A stretch of DNA of 64,000 nucleotides from Geodermatophilaceae bacterium NBWT11 (GCA_014218215.1 CP043652.1:1054001-1118000); one strand, 5' to 3'. Shown: positions 52,978 to 63,436, counted from the first letter of the stretch. Program-made: numbers and translations. Notes: generated from the sequence alone by a model not told the origin.

Positions 52978-53027
52978 CAGCGCCGCAGGTGTGGCGCTCC
53001 CCCGTCACCGAGCGCCGAGGAGAACCG

Positions 53028-53768
53028 ATGACCGAGCCCGAACGCCGCGACACCACCGGTGCGACCAGCAGCGCCGCCGACCCCACCCGTCCGGTCGAGC
53101 CGGCCGCCGACCCGGCGACCCGCGCCCCGGGCGACCCGGTCAGCGACCAGACGACGGCGGTGCACCCGCTCCCCCAGCAGCCGCGGGACGAGACCCTGCC
53201 CGGGACGACGCGCAGCCCCTTCGCCGACGACGGCGGGACCACCTCCGGCCGCACCACCTGGCACCCCGAGCCCGACCCGCGGGACCACCCGGACGAGACC
53301 CGCCCCGAGTGGTCCACGAACCCGGTCGCCGTCCGCCGCCCGGACTCCGTCGCGGCGTTCCTGCTGCTGCTGTCGGGCATCGCGGCCGGGGTGAGCCTGC
53401 TGCTGCCCTGGACGCCGGACGGTCCGACCGGGCTGGACCTGCTCCGCGACGGCCTGGACACCTTCGGCCAGGACTGGACCCAGGTGTTCTCGAACGGTCT
53501 CTGGCAGCCCCTGGGCGTGCTGTTCGGGGGCGGCGTGCTCTTCGTCCTGGGCCTGCTGTTGCTGATCCCGGCGAAGGCGCACCGCTTCCTCGGGGTGCTC
53601 GCGCTGCTGGTGGCCCTCGCCGTCGTCGCGGCCGTGCTGGTGCCGCTGGCCGAGGCGGGCTGGGACCTGGCGGCCTTCGGAGCCGGCTTCTACGCCGCCC
53701 TCGCCGTCGCCGGCCTCGGCCTGCTCGGCGCCCTCAAGGCCGCCCTCACCGGCAAGAAGCTCGCCTAG
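53028..53768 (+). CDS. Membrane protein with disordered N-terminus, unknown function
   Basis: 246 residues. The first 100 are Pro/Thr/Asp/Arg-rich and probably disordered and cytosolic; four hydrophobic segments follow (about 108-125, 158-178, 184-205, 213-235). GAGGAG lies 5 nt before the ATG. It sits between divergent folD and convergent purH. I do not recognise the family. Confidence 0.75.
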   Translation: MTEPERRDTTGATSSAADPTRPVEPAADPATRAPGDPVSDQTTAVHPLPQQPRDETLPGTTRSPFADDGGTTSGRTTWHPEPDPRDHPDETRPEWSTNPVAVRRPDSVAAFLLLLSGIAAGVSLLLPWTPDGPTGLDLLRDGLDTFGQDWTQVFSNGLWQPLGVLFGGGVLFVLGLLLLIPAKAHRFLGVLALLVALAVVAAVLVPLAEAGWDLAAFGAGFYAALAVAGLGLLGALKAALTGKKLA

Positions 53769-53770
53769 CG

Positions 53771-55336
53771 CTAGTGGGCGAAGTGCCGGGTGCCGGTGAG
53801 GTAGAGCGCGATGCCGGCCTCGGCGGCGGCGGCAGTGACCTCGTCGTCGCGCACCGACCCACCGGGCTGGACGACGGCGGTGACCCCGGCGTCCAGCAGC
53901 ACCTGCAGGCCGTCGGCGAAGGGGAAGAACGCATCCGACGCGGCGACCGAGCCCGCGGCCCGCTCCCCGGCCCGGGTGACGGCGAGGCGGGCGGCGTCCA
54001 CCCGGTTGACCTGGCCCATGCCGACGCCGACGGTGGCACCGTCGGCGGCGAGCAGGATCGCGTTGGAGCGCACCGCCCGCACCGAGCGCCAGGCGAAGAC
54101 GAGGTCGGTGAGGGTGGCGGCGTCCACGGGTGAGCCGGTGGCCAGGGTCCAGCTGGTCGGGTCGTCGCCGGGGGCGTCGATCGCGTCCACGGTCTGCAGC
54201 AGGAGGCCACCGCTGATCGGCCGCATCTCGACCGGCTCGGCCGCGCCGGGGGCCAGCCGGAGCAGCCGGATGTTCTTCTTGCGGGTCAGCACCTCGAGGG
54301 CGTCGGCGGTGAAGGACGGCGCGACGACGACCTCGGTGAAGACCTCGGCGATCTGCTCGGCGGTGGCAAGGTCGACCTCGCGGTTGGCCGCGATGACCCC
54401 GCCGAAGGCCGAGACCGGGTCGCAGGCGTGCGCCTTGCGGTGGGCCTGCGCGAGGTCGGTGCCCACGGCGATGCCGCACGGGTTGGCGTGCTTGATGATC
54501 GCCACGCAGGGCCCGTCGTGGTCGGCGGCGGCCCGGCGGGCTGCGTCGGTGTCGACGTAGTTGTTGTAGCTCATCGGCTTGCCGTGCAGCTGCTCGGCGT
54601 GCGCCAGGCCCGGGGCGCGGTCGTGCCGGTAGAGCGCGGCCTGCTGGTGCGGGTTCTCCCCGTAGCGCAGCACGTCGGCCCGGTCCCAGCTGCCTCCGAG
54701 CCAGGTCGGGAAGCCGGTCTCGTCGTCGGGAGCCAGCGTCGCGCCCATCCAGGAGGCGACAGCGGTGTCGTAGGCGGCGGTGTGCCGGAACGCGGCGACC
54801 GCGAGCCGCTGCCGGGTGGGCAGGTCGAAGCCCCCGGCACGGACGGCGTCGAGCACCTCGGTGTAGCGGGCGGGGTCGACGACGACGGCCACCGAGGGGT
54901 GGTTCTTGGCGGCGGCGCGGACCATCGCCGGGCCGCCGATGTCGATCTGCTCGACGCACTCGTCGGGGGTCGCACCCGAGGCCACGGTCTCGCTGAACGG
55001 ATAGAGGTTGACCACGACGAGGTCGAAGGCGGCGATGCCGAGCTCGTCGAGCTGGCGGACGTGGTCGGGCTTGCGGCGGTCGGCCAGCATGCCGGCGTGC
55101 ACGGCGGGGTGCAGGGTCTTGACCCGGCCGTCCAGGCACTCCGGGAAGCCGGTGACCTCCTCGACCGGGGTGACGGGGATGCCGGCGGCGGCGATCCGCT
55201 TCGCGGTGGCGCCGGTGCTGACGAGCTCGACACCGGCATCGGCCAGCCCGCGGGCCAGCTCCTCGACGCCGCTCTTGTCGTAGACGCCGAGCAGGGCCCG
55301 TCGGACGGGGGTGCGGTCGCTCACGGGGGCGCTCAT
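53771..55336 (-). CDS. purH: AICAR transformylase / IMP cyclohydrolase
   Basis: 521-residue bifunctional enzyme for the last two steps of IMP synthesis. The N-terminal cyclohydrolase domain (MGS-like; [27 protein letters not shown]) is followed by the transformylase domain with the catalytic KHANPCG and the C-terminal FFPFADG and [11 protein letters not shown] blocks. The ATG overlaps the purN stop (ATGA), so purN-purH are coupled. Confidence 0.96.
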   Translation of the reverse strand: MSAPVSDRTPVRRALLGVYDKSGVEELARGLADAGVELVSTGATAKRIAAAGIPVTPVEEVTGFPECLDGRVKTLHPAVHAGMLADRRKPDHVRQLDELGIAAFDLVVVNLYPFSETVASGATPDECVEQIDIGGPAMVRAAAKNHPSVAVVVDPARYTEVLDAVRAGGFDLPTRQRLAVAAFRHTAAYDTAVASWMGATLAPDDETGFPTWLGGSWDRADVLRYGENPHQQAALYRHDRAPGLAHAEQLHGKPMSYNNYVDTDAARRAAADHDGPCVAIIKHANPCGIAVGTDLAQAHRKAHACDPVSAFGGVIAANREVDLATAEQIAEVFTEVVVAPSFTADALEVLTRKKNIRLLRLAPGAAEPVEMRPISGGLLLQTVDAIDAPGDDPTSWTLATGSPVDAATLTDLVFAWRSVRAVRSNAILLAADGATVGVGMGQVNRVDAARLAVTRAGERAAGSVAASDAFFPFADGLQVLLDAGVTAVVQPGGSVRDDEVTAAAAEAGIALYLTGTRHFAH

Positions 55337-55929
55337 CGCGGTGTCTCCAGGGGTCGGGTGGTGCAGAGGGTGTCCAGCGTGGTGACGAGCAGCTCGCGCT
55401 CGACGGTCTTGATCCGCTCGTGCAGCGCGGTCTCGTCGTCCCCGGGCAGCACCGGGACGCCGACCTGGGCGAGCACCGGACCGGTGTCCAATCCGGCGTC
55501 CACCAGGTGCACGGTCGCCCCGGTGGAGGTCACGCCGGCGGCGAGGGCGTCCCGGACGGCGTGCGCGCCGGGGAAGGCCGGCAGGAGCGCGGGGTGGGTG
55601 TTGACCACCCGGCCCGCGAACGCCCCGAGCACGGCCGGGCCGAGCAGCTTCATGAAGCCGGCGCAGACCACCCAGTCGGGGTCGTGCGCGGCCAGGCCCG
55701 CGGCCAGGGCGGTGTCCCAGGCGGCCCGGTCGGGGTGTGCCGACAGCGGGACGACGAAGGTCGGCAGCCCCTGCTCGCGGGCGGCGGTCAGGCCGGCGGC
55801 GTCCCGGTCGGCCCCGACGGCGACGACGTCGAAGGACGGACGCCCGGCGGCCAGCAGTGCTGCGGCCAGCGTGCCCGCGCCGGAGAGGAGGACGACGACC
55901 CGCTGGGGGGTCGCACGCTCCACCGACAC
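55333..55929 (-). CDS. purN: Phosphoribosylglycinamide formyltransferase
   Basis: 198 residues. Catalytic Asn-His in [15 protein letters not shown] and the Asp in [15 protein letters not shown] identify GAR transformylase; LLSGAGTL matches the N-terminal phosphate loop (usually SGxGSN; here GAGTL). Uses the 10-formyl-THF supplied by FolD. GTG at 55929 lies 8 nt after TAAGGT; a second GTG two codons in is also possible. Confidence 0.94.
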   Translation of the reverse strand: MSVERATPQRVVVLLSGAGTLAAALLAAGRPSFDVVAVGADRDAAGLTAAREQGLPTFVVPLSAHPDRAAWDTALAAGLAAHDPDWVVCAGFMKLLGPAVLGAFAGRVVNTHPALLPAFPGAHAVRDALAAGVTSTGATVHLVDAGLDTGPVLAQVGVPVLPGDDETALHERIKTVERELLVTTLDTLCTTRPLETPR

Positions 55930-55937
55930 GTGCGGGG

Positions 55938-55943
55938 ACCTTA
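55938..55943 (-). promoter_or_regulatory. -10 box TAAGGT for purN-purH
   Basis: TAAGGT on the minus strand with an 8-nt gap to the purN GTG; nearly leaderless. Confidence 0.5.
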
Positions 55944-55966
55944 CCGGGGGCCGGCGAGGCTCCGGT

Positions 55967-57166
55967 TCAGCGCCGGCGCCACCGGACGACGGCCGCGGAC
56001 AGCCCGGCGGCGAGCCCGGCCTGGGCGGCGACGGAGAGCCCGGTGGCCAGCGGCGGTGCGCCGACGGTGGCCAGTCCGGCGTCCCCGAGCGACCCGGACG
56101 CCAGAGCGACGACGAATCCGGCGAGCACCCCGACCCCGACGCCGGCGACGACGCCCCACAGGGCGGCGGTGACCGCTCCCCCGTCGACCGCGGTGAGCCG
56201 GCGCGCCAGGGCGACCCCGGTGACGAGGCCGGCGAGCGCCGGCAGGGCCTGGGACACGAACGCCAGGAACGGCACCGCCTGGGTGTCGGGCAGCGCGGCC
56301 AGCAGCGGGAGGGCCGGGACCGCACCGAGGGTGACCCCTGAGGTGGAGACGAGGGTGCCGGCGCCGACGACGAAGCCCGGCCCGGCGGCCAGCCCGACGA
56401 CCGCGGCGGCGGCGTTGGGCAGCAGCAGCACGCAGAGCCCGACCAGCCCGACGGCGCCCGCCCCCGCGCCGCCCAGGCCGGAGGTGAGCGCGGCGGCCCC
56501 GGCGGCGTCGCTGGCCAGGGCCACGGCCACGACGGCCAGGCAGAGGGCCAGCAGCGCGAGCACCCCGGCCAGGACGGCACGCGTGACCGCGCGCCCCGGC
56601 CCGGGGAGCCGGTCGGCGAGCTCGCCGGCCAGCCCGGACTCGCGCAGCACGCCCCAGCCGACGGCGACCAGGGCCAGCAGCAGGGCCCCGAGCCCGGCGC
56701 GCAGCAGGCCGACCTGCGCCGCGGGTGAGTCGACGGCAGCGGCGAGGGCGAGGGTGACGAGCACGTGCACGACGACCAGCACCGCGGCCACCTCGGCCAA
56801 CGGCCGGACGGCCTGCACGTCGGCGCGGGCCACCACCCAGCGGGCCGCCCGCGCCAGGCCCCAGGCGATGCCCAGGCTGAGCAGCAGGGGGGCCAGCGCG
56901 ATCGGGCCCGAGGTCAGCTGCAGGCGCGCCCCGGAGGCCAGCAGCCACAGCTGCCCGGACAGCCGGGCGTTGCCCGCGACGGGCAGGCCGCCGGTGGGGT
57001 CCAGCGCGGACACCACCACCAGGGCCAGCCCCAGACCCAGCAGTCCGACCGTGGTCACCGCGAGTGCACCGAGCCCGGCCAGGAGGGTCGGGTGCAGCGG
57101 CGGTGCGTCGCGTCGTCCGGGATCCCGCGGGGACCGGCCGGGCAGCCGCTGCAGCAGGGAGGTCAC
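55967..57166 (-). CDS. PerM-like (DUF6350) integral membrane protein
   Basis: 399 residues with about ten membrane segments and very high Ala/Leu/Val/Gly content; short soluble loops only. Position directly upstream of purN matches M. tuberculosis perM (Rv0955), a cell-division-associated membrane protein needed for persistence; I infer orthology from synteny and topology. The GTG at 57166 has GACAGT 6 nt upstream. An in-frame start 14 codons earlier would add a non-hydrophobic stretch. Confidence 0.75.
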   Translation of the reverse strand: MTSLLQRLPGRSPRDPGRRDAPPLHPTLLAGLGALAVTTVGLLGLGLALVVVSALDPTGGLPVAGNARLSGQLWLLASGARLQLTSGPIALAPLLLSLGIAWGLARAARWVVARADVQAVRPLAEVAAVLVVVHVLVTLALAAAVDSPAAQVGLLRAGLGALLLALVAVGWGVLRESGLAGELADRLPGPGRAVTRAVLAGVLALLALCLAVVAVALASDAAGAAALTSGLGGAGAGAVGLVGLCVLLLPNAAAAVVGLAAGPGFVVGAGTLVSTSGVTLGAVPALPLLAALPDTQAVPFLAFVSQALPALAGLVTGVALARRLTAVDGGAVTAALWGVVAGVGVGVLAGFVVALASGSLGDAGLATVGAPPLATGLSVAAQAGLAAGLSAAVVRWRRR

Positions 57167-57172
57167 GGGTCC

Positions 57173-57178
57173 ACTGTC
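57173..57178 (-). promoter_or_regulatory. Possible -10 box GACAGT for the PerM-like gene
   Basis: NANNNT hexamer on the minus strand, 6 nt before the GTG. Confidence 0.35.
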
Positions 57179-57233
57179 CCAAGGCCCGGACCGACCGTGG
57201 CGCTGCACGCGCCGGGGTCGCGGCCCTCACACG

Positions 57234-57272
57234 CACGAGACCCGCCCCGGCTGTGCCGGGGCGGGTCTCGTG
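57234..57272 (-). terminator. Strong terminator after the DUF5336 gene
   Basis: An 18-bp perfect stem (57234-57251 with 57255-57272; begins CACGAGACCCGCC) around a 3-nt loop, 18 nt beyond the stop. It isolates the DUF5336 gene from the PerM-like gene. Confidence 0.8.
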
Positions 57273-57290
57273 GCAGTGCGGCGGTGTGGC

Positions 57291-58640
57291 TCAGGCGTCG
57301 CCGGAGGGACGCGGCCGGTCGGGGTCGGACCCGTCGCGGTCGGCGTCCCCGGTGGCCGGCGGCGGGGGCGGGGTGGACGGCGCCGCGTAGGTCGGCGGGG
57401 CCGGCGGCTGACCACCGGGGCGCGGCTGGCTCCAGCTGGGGGTCGAGCCCTGGCCGTCCGAGACGGACGAGCCGGTGGACGGCTGGCCGGACGCGGACTG
57501 GCCGTAGGACTGCTGGCCGTACCCGCCGGGCTGGCCGTAGCCGCCCTGGGACTGACCGGACGGCGACTGCGGGCCCTGCTGGCCCTGCGAGCCGTAGCCC
57601 TGCGGGGCGGACTGCTGGCCGTACCCACCCTGGTCGGACTGGCCGTAGGACTGCTGACCGTAGGAGGGCTGGCCCGGCGACTGCTGGCCCGAGGACTGCT
57701 GGCCGTAGGAGGACCCGGACTGGCCGTAGCCGGACGGGGACTGCTGGCCGTACTGACCCTGCTGGCCGTACTGGTCCTGCTGGGGACCCGAGTGGCCGTG
57801 CTGACCGAACTGCGGGGCCGGCTGGTTGGCCCACTGCGCGGCCTGGCCGACGCCACCGGGCAGCGAGGGCTTGTTCTTCAGCTCCGGCAGCAGGCCCAGG
57901 ACGGCGAAGGCCAGGGCGACCGCGGAGACCAGGAAGGTCAGCAGGGCGAAGATGCTGAACCCGGCGTCGAAGGTGCTGATCCACTCGATGAGCGTCATCA
58001 GGAACACCAGGCCGGTGAGCCCGACCGTGACGAAGCCGCGCGGGAACGGGGTCTTCAGGTCCACGAACGCCGGCAGCAGGGCCCAGACCGCGGCGACCAG
58101 CAGCAGGACGAAGGCGAAGGTCAGCAGGCCCGAGTCGAAGCCGTTGACGCTGAAGGAGGCGCCGAAGCCGAAGTCCTCGCTGAACCACGGGAAGACCATG
58201 AACAGCAGGTAGAGCACGACGCTGCCACCGACGACGTAGTCGGCGAGCTTCAGCTTCTTGGGGTCGAACCCGACCCCGGAGCCGCTGCCGGGGCCCTGCT
58301 GCCCGTAGGGGCCCTGCCCGTACTGCGGCTGGCCGTACTGCTGCTGTCCGTACTGCTGCTGTCCGTACTGCTGCGGCCCGGACTGCTGGCCGTAGGGCTG
58401 CTGGCCCGAGGGGGCGCCGTACTGGCCCTGCTGCGCGGGCTGGCCGTGACCGCTCTGCTGACCCTGCGGGCCGTAGGACGGGCTCGGCTGCTGGCCGGGC
58501 TGACCCCAACCACCCTGCTGCGGTCCGTTCGAGGACGGCTGACCCCAGCCCTGCTGGGGCTGACCCTGCGGCGCCCCGTAGGAGGGCGGACCCTGCTGGC
58601 CGGGACCGCCCGGTGTCTGGTCGGGTCCACTGGTCGTCAT
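57291..58640 (-). CDS. DUF5336-like membrane protein with Tyr/Gly/Gln-rich tails
   Basis: 449 residues. Residues 1-125 are Gln/Gly/Pro/Tyr-rich with repeated GQQQYGQQ-like units; 125-270 contain four hydrophobic segments (DYVVGGSVVLYLLFMVFPWF onward) as in DUF5336; 275-449 return to Tyr-Gly-Gln/Ser repeats and a Pro-rich end. AGGAG lies 8 nt or so before the ATG. Location between sucD and perM matches Rv0954, which has a similar though shorter low-complexity region and has been linked to the septum. Low-complexity tails could drive self-association; that is inference. Confidence 0.78.
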   Translation of the reverse strand: MTTSGPDQTPGGPGQQGPPSYGAPQGQPQQGWGQPSSNGPQQGGWGQPGQQPSPSYGPQGQQSGHGQPAQQGQYGAPSGQQPYGQQSGPQQYGQQQYGQQQYGQPQYGQGPYGQQGPGSGSGVGFDPKKLKLADYVVGGSVVLYLLFMVFPWFSEDFGFGASFSVNGFDSGLLTFAFVLLLVAAVWALLPAFVDLKTPFPRGFVTVGLTGLVFLMTLIEWISTFDAGFSIFALLTFLVSAVALAFAVLGLLPELKNKPSLPGGVGQAAQWANQPAPQFGQHGHSGPQQDQYGQQGQYGQQSPSGYGQSGSSYGQQSSGQQSPGQPSYGQQSYGQSDQGGYGQQSAPQGYGSQGQQGPQSPSGQSQGGYGQPGGYGQQSYGQSASGQPSTGSSVSDGQGSTPSWSQPRPGGQPPAPPTYAAPSTPPPPPATGDADRDGSDPDRPRPSGDA

Positions 58641-58772
58641 CGCGAGGTCTCTCCTGAGGTCGGTTCTCCGGCACGGTTCCGTGTCGATCTTCCTCGACGC
58701 ATCGTCTCCACCACCTGATCGCCACGCAACCTCGGCGCGCGGGAGCACCCCCGACCGGGTCAGGAGACGCCG

Positions 58773-58804
58773 CTGCCCGGCACCCCACGAGGGGTGCCGG
58801 GCAG
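58773..58804 (-). terminator. Terminator after sucCD
   Basis: CTGCCCGGCACCCC (58773-58786) pairs perfectly with GGGGTGCCGGGCAG (58791-58804), loop ACGA, 17 nt beyond the sucD stop. Confidence 0.8.
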
Positions 58805-58821
58805 CCGTGTCGTGCTCGCGA

Positions 58822-59700
58822 TCAAGCGCCGAGGAGCTCGCGCATCAGGCGGGCGGCCTCGGACGGGGTCTTGCCGACCTTGACGCCGGCGGCCTCGAGG
58901 GCCTCCTGCTTGGCCTGCGCCGTCCCGGCGGAGCCCGACACGATGGCGCCGGCGTGGCCCATGGTCTTGCCCTCGGGGGCGGTGAAGCCGGCGACGTAGC
59001 CGACGACGGGCTTGGTCACGTTGGCCTTGATGAACTCGGCAGCGCGCTCCTCGGCGTCGCCACCGATCTCACCGATCATCACGATGGCCTCGGTCTCCGG
59101 GTCGTCCTGGAAGGCCTGCAGCGCGTCGATGTGCGTGGTGCCGATGACCGGGTCGCCGCCGATGCCGATGGCGGTGGAGAAACCGATGTCCCGCAGCTCG
59201 TACATCATCTGGTAGGTCAGCGTGCCGGACTTGGAGACCAGCCCGATCTTCCCGGCCTGGGTGATGTTGGCCGGGATGATGCCGGCGTTGGAGCGGCCGG
59301 GGCTGATCAGGCCGGGGCAGTTGGGCCCGATGATCCGGGTGGCCTTGCCCTGGGCGTAGGCCCAGAACTCGGTGGAGTCCTTGACCGGGATGCCCTCGGT
59401 GATGACCACGCACAGGCCGATGCCGGCGTCCACGGCCTCGACGACCGCGCCCTTGGCGAACTTCGGGGGCACGAAGACGACGGTGACGTCGGCGCCGGTC
59501 TCCTTCATGGCCTCGGCGACGGAGCCGAAGACCGGGACGGACTGGCCGTCGAAGTCGACGGTCTGGCCGGCCTTGGAGGGGTTCACGCCACCGACCACGG
59601 CGGTGCCGGAGGCCAGCATGCGCTGGGTGTGCTTGCGGCCCTCCGACCCGGTGATGCCCTGCACGATGACCTTGCTGTTCTCGGTGAGGAAGATGCTCAT
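58822..59700 (-). CDS. sucD: Succinate-CoA ligase, alpha subunit
   Basis: 292 residues. CoA-binding Rossmann domain ([19 protein letters not shown]), IGPNCPGLI, and the phosphorylated His in the GHAGAI loop. With SucC it interconverts succinyl-CoA and succinate with nucleotide triphosphate formation. ATG start 34 nt after sucC. Confidence 0.96.
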   Translation of the reverse strand: MSIFLTENSKVIVQGITGSEGRKHTQRMLASGTAVVGGVNPSKAGQTVDFDGQSVPVFGSVAEAMKETGADVTVVFVPPKFAKGAVVEAVDAGIGLCVVITEGIPVKDSTEFWAYAQGKATRIIGPNCPGLISPGRSNAGIIPANITQAGKIGLVSKSGTLTYQMMYELRDIGFSTAIGIGGDPVIGTTHIDALQAFQDDPETEAIVMIGEIGGDAEERAAEFIKANVTKPVVGYVAGFTAPEGKTMGHAGAIVSGSAGTAQAKQEALEAAGVKVGKTPSEAARLMRELLGA

Positions 59701-59733
59701 TGTCTGAAGTCCTTCGGGGTCAGCAGGTCGGGA

Positions 59734-60897
59734 TCAGGCGGCGGCGAGCTCGGCGGCCCGGCGGGCGGCGCCGTCCATGGTGTCGACCACGGTCACCAGG
59801 GGGTGGGCGGCCTCGGCGAGGATGCGCCGGCCCTCCTCGACGTTGTTGCCGTCGAGCCGGACGACGAGGGGCTTGGTGGCCTCGTCGCCGAGGATCTCCA
59901 GCGCGGACACGATGCCGTTGGCGACCGCGTCGCAGGAGGTGATCCCGCCGAAGACGTTGACGAAGACGCTCTTCACGGCGGCGTCGCCGAGGATGATCCC
60001 CAGGCCATCGGCCATGACCTGCGCGGAGGCGCCGCCGCCGATGTCCAGGAAGTTGGCCGGGCGGACCCCGCCGAACTCCTCGCCGGCGTAGGCGACGACG
60101 TCCAGGGTGCTCATGACCAGGCCGGCACCGTTGCCGATGATCCCGACCTCGCCCTCGAGCTTGACGTAGTTGAGGCCCTTCTCCTTGGCCGCGGCCTCGA
60201 GCGGGTCGGCGGCCGCGGCGTCCTCGAGGGCGTCGTGCCCGGGCTGCCGGAAGGCGGCGTTCTCGTCGAGGGTGACCTTGCCGTCCAGGGCGAGGACGGT
60301 GCCGTCGGGCGCCTTGGCCAGCGGGTTGACCTCGACCAGGGTGGCGTCCTCCTTCGAGAACACGTCCCACAGCTTGACGGCGATCTCGACGACCTGGTCG
60401 CGGACCTCGGCCGGGAAGGCCGCGGCGTCCACGATCTCCTCGGCCTTGGCGCGGTCCACCCCGACGGTGGCGTCGATGGCGATGCGGGCCAGCGCCTCGG
60501 GCTTGGTCACCGCGATCTCCTCGATCTCCATGCCGCCCTCGACGCTGGCCATCGCCAGGAAGGTGCGGTTGGAGCGGTCGAGCAGGTAGGAGAAGTAGTA
60601 CTCCTCGGCGATGTCGCTGGCCTTGGCGACCATGACCTGCCGGGTCACGTGGCCCTTGATGTCCAGTCCGAGGATGTCGGTGGCGCGGGCCTTCGCCTCC
60701 TCCGGGCTGTCGGCGAGCTTGACGCCCCCGGCCTTGCCCCGGCCGCCGACCTTCACCTGGGCCTTGACGACGACCTGTCCCCCGATGTCACGGGCGATCG
60801 TCTCGGCCTGCTCGGGTGTCTCGGCGACGCCGCCGGGGAGCACGGGCACGCCGTGCGCAGCGAACATGTCACGGGCCTGGTACTCGAAGAGATCCAC
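59734..60897 (-). CDS. sucC: Succinate-CoA ligase, beta subunit
   Basis: 387 residues, standard length with ATP-grasp N-terminal domain. The GTG at 60897 places the conserved [11 protein letters not shown] at the N-terminus; an upstream in-frame start would add 14 residues absent from homologues. Blocks [24 protein letters not shown], and the GGITSCD loop near the C-terminus are visible. TACGGT lies 8 nt upstream. Receives succinyl-CoA from the 2-oxoglutarate and MutAB routes. Confidence 0.96.
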   Translation of the reverse strand: MDLFEYQARDMFAAHGVPVLPGGVAETPEQAETIARDIGGQVVVKAQVKVGGRGKAGGVKLADSPEEAKARATDILGLDIKGHVTRQVMVAKASDIAEEYYFSYLLDRSNRTFLAMASVEGGMEIEEIAVTKPEALARIAIDATVGVDRAKAEEIVDAAAFPAEVRDQVVEIAVKLWDVFSKEDATLVEVNPLAKAPDGTVLALDGKVTLDENAAFRQPGHDALEDAAAADPLEAAAKEKGLNYVKLEGEVGIIGNGAGLVMSTLDVVAYAGEEFGGVRPANFLDIGGGASAQVMADGLGIILGDAAVKSVFVNVFGGITSCDAVANGIVSALEILGDEATKPLVVRLDGNNVEEGRRILAEAAHPLVTVVDTMDGAARRAAELAAA

Positions 60898-60905
60898 GAG
60901 GAGGG

Positions 60906-60911
60906 ACCGTA
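60906..60911 (-). promoter_or_regulatory. -10 box TACGGT for sucCD
   Basis: TACGGT on the minus strand with an 8-nt gap to the GTG; no Shine-Dalgarno sequence in the gap. Confidence 0.5.
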
Positions 60912-60982
60912 ACGCTCCTGTGACGCCACTGCCGAACACCGGATGCCGGTCGTGGGCGGCATCACAGCGCGTGCACGGGCGC

Positions 60983-62077
60983 TCATCGCCCGGTGGGCCA
61001 CCCGTGGTCGTCGTCGTCCTCGACCCGGCGCGGGTCGGCCCGCAGCTCCCGCTCCCGGGGCTGCCACCGCCAGGCCAGCGCCGTCAGCCCCAGCGCGGCC
61101 AGGCCGAGCAGCAGCAGCCCGACCCCGGGCAGCGTCCAGTCCAGGTCCGCGGAGTGCCGGGCGTCGCGCAGCCCGCTCAGCCCGGCCTGCAGCACGGCGA
61201 CGGCGACCGCGAGCAGTCCGCCGACGGCAGCCAGCCGCGGGCGCAGCGAGGGCGCGACGACGGCGCACAGCAGCACGGCGCCGGCCAGCAGCAGGCCGCC
61301 GAGCAGGGCGAGGCCGGGCCGTTCCAGCAGCGCCCGCGGCCCCTCCTCGGTCACCACGGTGACCAGCCCGGTGGTCGGGTCGGTGACCAGCCGGTCGGGG
61401 ACGTCGGCGGCCGGCAGCGCCAGGCACAGCACCGCCCCGACCCCCACGAGCACCGCGGCCCCGGCCAGCACCGGCCGGCCCGGGTCCAGCTCACCGGCGT
61501 CCTCCATCACGGTGCGGCCCCAGGCGAGCAGCGCCAGGACGGCGGCCAGCACGGTGAGGCCCAGCGCGACCAGCCCCAGGGTCCAGCCGGTCGCCGTCTG
61601 CACCGACCCGGTGAGCACGCGGTCCCCGGCGAGCACCTCGACGCCGGGCCGAGCCGTCGACGTCGTCCCCTGGTAGAGCTCGATGAACAGCCGCCCGACG
61701 GCCAGCGCCCCGGCCACCGCGGCGTAGGCCAGGCCGAAGCGCGGCACCCGGCCCAGCGCGAGACCGGCGCCCACCGCGACCGCGACCAGCGGGGTGACCA
61801 GAGCGACGAGCACGTCGACCGGGCCGGTGGCCAGGGACAGCTCCCGGCCACCCACCACGAGGTAGGTGGGGAAGACCGCGACGGCACCGACCAGCCCGGC
61901 CAGCAGCAGGAGCGCCCCGGACACCCGCGCGAGCATCGGCACGTCCCCGAGGACCAGCCGGCCGGCCGGCGGCGCCTCCCGCACCGGACGCCGGGGTGCC
62001 GCCCCGGGTCGGGCCGTGGGCGGGGTGCGCCGGGCACTGGCTGCCGGACGGCGGGGTGCGGGCTTCCGCGTGGCCAT
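60983..62077 (-). CDS. Multi-pass membrane protein of unknown function
   Basis: 364 residues. A basic Pro/Arg/Ala-rich N-terminus (1-45) precedes about eight hydrophobic segments and ends in a charged tail (REREL...VEDDDDH). An extracytoplasmic loop about 60 residues long falls between segments. AGGGAGGG lies 7 nt before the ATG. Upstream of sucC in the same direction and divergent from the hydrolase. No family recognised. Confidence 0.75.
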   Translation of the reverse strand: MATRKPAPRRPAASARRTPPTARPGAAPRRPVREAPPAGRLVLGDVPMLARVSGALLLLAGLVGAVAVFPTYLVVGGRELSLATGPVDVLVALVTPLVAVAVGAGLALGRVPRFGLAYAAVAGALAVGRLFIELYQGTTSTARPGVEVLAGDRVLTGSVQTATGWTLGLVALGLTVLAAVLALLAWGRTVMEDAGELDPGRPVLAGAAVLVGVGAVLCLALPAADVPDRLVTDPTTGLVTVVTEEGPRALLERPGLALLGGLLLAGAVLLCAVVAPSLRPRLAAVGGLLAVAVAVLQAGLSGLRDARHSADLDWTLPGVGLLLLGLAALGLTALAWRWQPRERELRADPRRVEDDDDHGWPTGR

Positions 62078-62191
62078 GCGGGTCCCTCCCTCGGGGCTCG
62101 GGTGCGGTCCGCCGGTGACCGTGCCGGCCGCCGAGACCGCACCGTGATCGTGTCGACGACTCCAGGTGTGACCGCTGGCACAACGGGGCAT

Positions 62192-62197
62192 TACGGT
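62192..62197 (+). promoter_or_regulatory. Candidate promoter for the hydrolase gene
   Basis: TACGGT as -10 with TGACCG about 17 bp upstream as a weak -35, giving a leader of roughly 70 nt. It lies in the 198-bp divergent gap, where I see no gene. Confidence 0.4.
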
Positions 62198-62275
62198 CGC
62201 GTGAACGGGGCAGCGGGTCCGGGCTCCGTCACGCACACCGGGCAGGTGTGCCCACCCGAGCTCAGGGAGGCGTCG

Positions 62276-63187
62276 ATGACGACGGTCGCGTCGCCTCCAG
62301 ACTGGCAGACCGGGCCGGGCCCGGCCGGCAGCGGCGTCCCCGGCGTGGCCGTGGTGTCCTCGGCGGCCCGCGCCCTCCGCACGCTGTGCACCCCGGCCGT
62401 GGTGGCCGGCGGGCTCACCGAGCTGGCCTGGGTCGGTGCGCACGCGCTGCTCTGGCCGCTGAACACCCGCACCGAGGTGCTGCAGCCCGACGCGGCGGTC
62501 CGGCCCGAGCGCCGCCCGCCCGCCGTCCGCGCCTTCTTCGCCGACGACCCGCTGGCCGCCCGCATCCCCGTCGTCCTGGTGCACGGGATGGTCGACAACC
62601 GCTCGGTCTTCACCGTGATGCGCCGCCGGCTCCGCCAGCGCGGCTTCACCTCGGTGAGCAGCTGGAACTACAGCCCGCTGGTGCAGGACGTGCGCACCGC
62701 CGCGCGCCGGCTCGCCGAGCACCTCGAGGAGGTCTGCCGGCAGACCGGGCACGACCGGGTGCACGTGGTCGGCCACAGCCTCGGCGGGCTCGTCGCCCGC
62801 TACCTCGTCCAGCGCCTGGACGACAGCCGGGTCGCCTCGCTGGTCACCCTGGGCTCACCGCACGGCGGCTCGATCTGGGCGCGGGCGCTGCCCCTGCCGC
62901 TGGCCCGCCAACTGCGCCCGGGGTCCCCGCTCTTCGACGAGCTGGCCGCCCCGGCCCCGGGCTGCGACACCCCGATCACCGCGGTCTACAGCGACCTCGA
63001 CCAGGTCGTCGTCCCCGCCTCGTCGGGCCGGTGCGACCACCGCGACCTGCGGGTGCGCAACGTGCTGGTCTCCGGGGTCGGTCACATGTCGCTGCCCATC
63101 CACCGGGCGGTGGTGGAGGAGGTCGCGGCCACCCTGGCCGGTCACCGCAGCGTCGAGCGGACCTCCGCCGACGCCGAGGTCGCCTGA
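62276..63187 (+). CDS. Alpha/beta hydrolase (lipase/esterase-like)
   Basis: 303 residues. Oxyanion-side HGM (103-105) follows strand IPVVLV; nucleophile Ser168 is in GHSLGG; the likely Asp is in YSDLDQVV and the His in GVGHMSLP. A hydrophobic stretch at about 38-62 (VVAGGLTELAWVGAHALLW) might anchor it to the membrane. GGGAGG lies 5 nt before the ATG. Resembles class 2 lipase/PGAP1-like hydrolases; lipid or ester substrate unknown. Confidence 0.85.
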   Translation: MTTVASPPDWQTGPGPAGSGVPGVAVVSSAARALRTLCTPAVVAGGLTELAWVGAHALLWPLNTRTEVLQPDAAVRPERRPPAVRAFFADDPLAARIPVVLVHGMVDNRSVFTVMRRRLRQRGFTSVSSWNYSPLVQDVRTAARRLAEHLEEVCRQTGHDRVHVVGHSLGGLVARYLVQRLDDSRVASLVTLGSPHGGSIWARALPLPLARQLRPGSPLFDELAAPAPGCDTPITAVYSDLDQVVVPASSGRCDHRDLRVRNVLVSGVGHMSLPIHRAVVEEVAATLAGHRSVERTSADAEVA

Positions 63188-63436
63188 CCCCTCCCGCACC
63201 GCCCAGGGGTCACCAGTTGTGACGAAGATGTCGACACAGCGACACGCCGCACGGTTGCCCGATCGCCTGCCTCACGCGTGGTCACAATGCGATCACGCCG
63301 ACGGCAGACCCTGCCGGCGGCCCGTCGACCCCTGACGGACCATCGAGACGACGTCGCCCTCCCGCTCCGTCGTTGCCCCCGTGGCAGCGCCGGGCACCCG
63401 CTCCCCCGGTCGGGACGACGTCTGGAGAAGGTGCTC
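63188..63436. other. 249-bp leader region without a recognised gene
   Basis: Non-coding gap before the partial envelope gene. It is slightly less GC-rich at its start (TCACCAGTTGTGACGAAG) and then contains GC-rich self-complementary segments. I looked for the ydaO/c-di-AMP riboswitch that precedes many actinobacterial cell-wall hydrolase genes and do not see its conserved blocks. Confidence 0.4.

Noticed and set aside
63188-63436. c-di-AMP (ydaO) riboswitch
   Set aside because: The conserved sequence blocks of that class are not visible in this leader.
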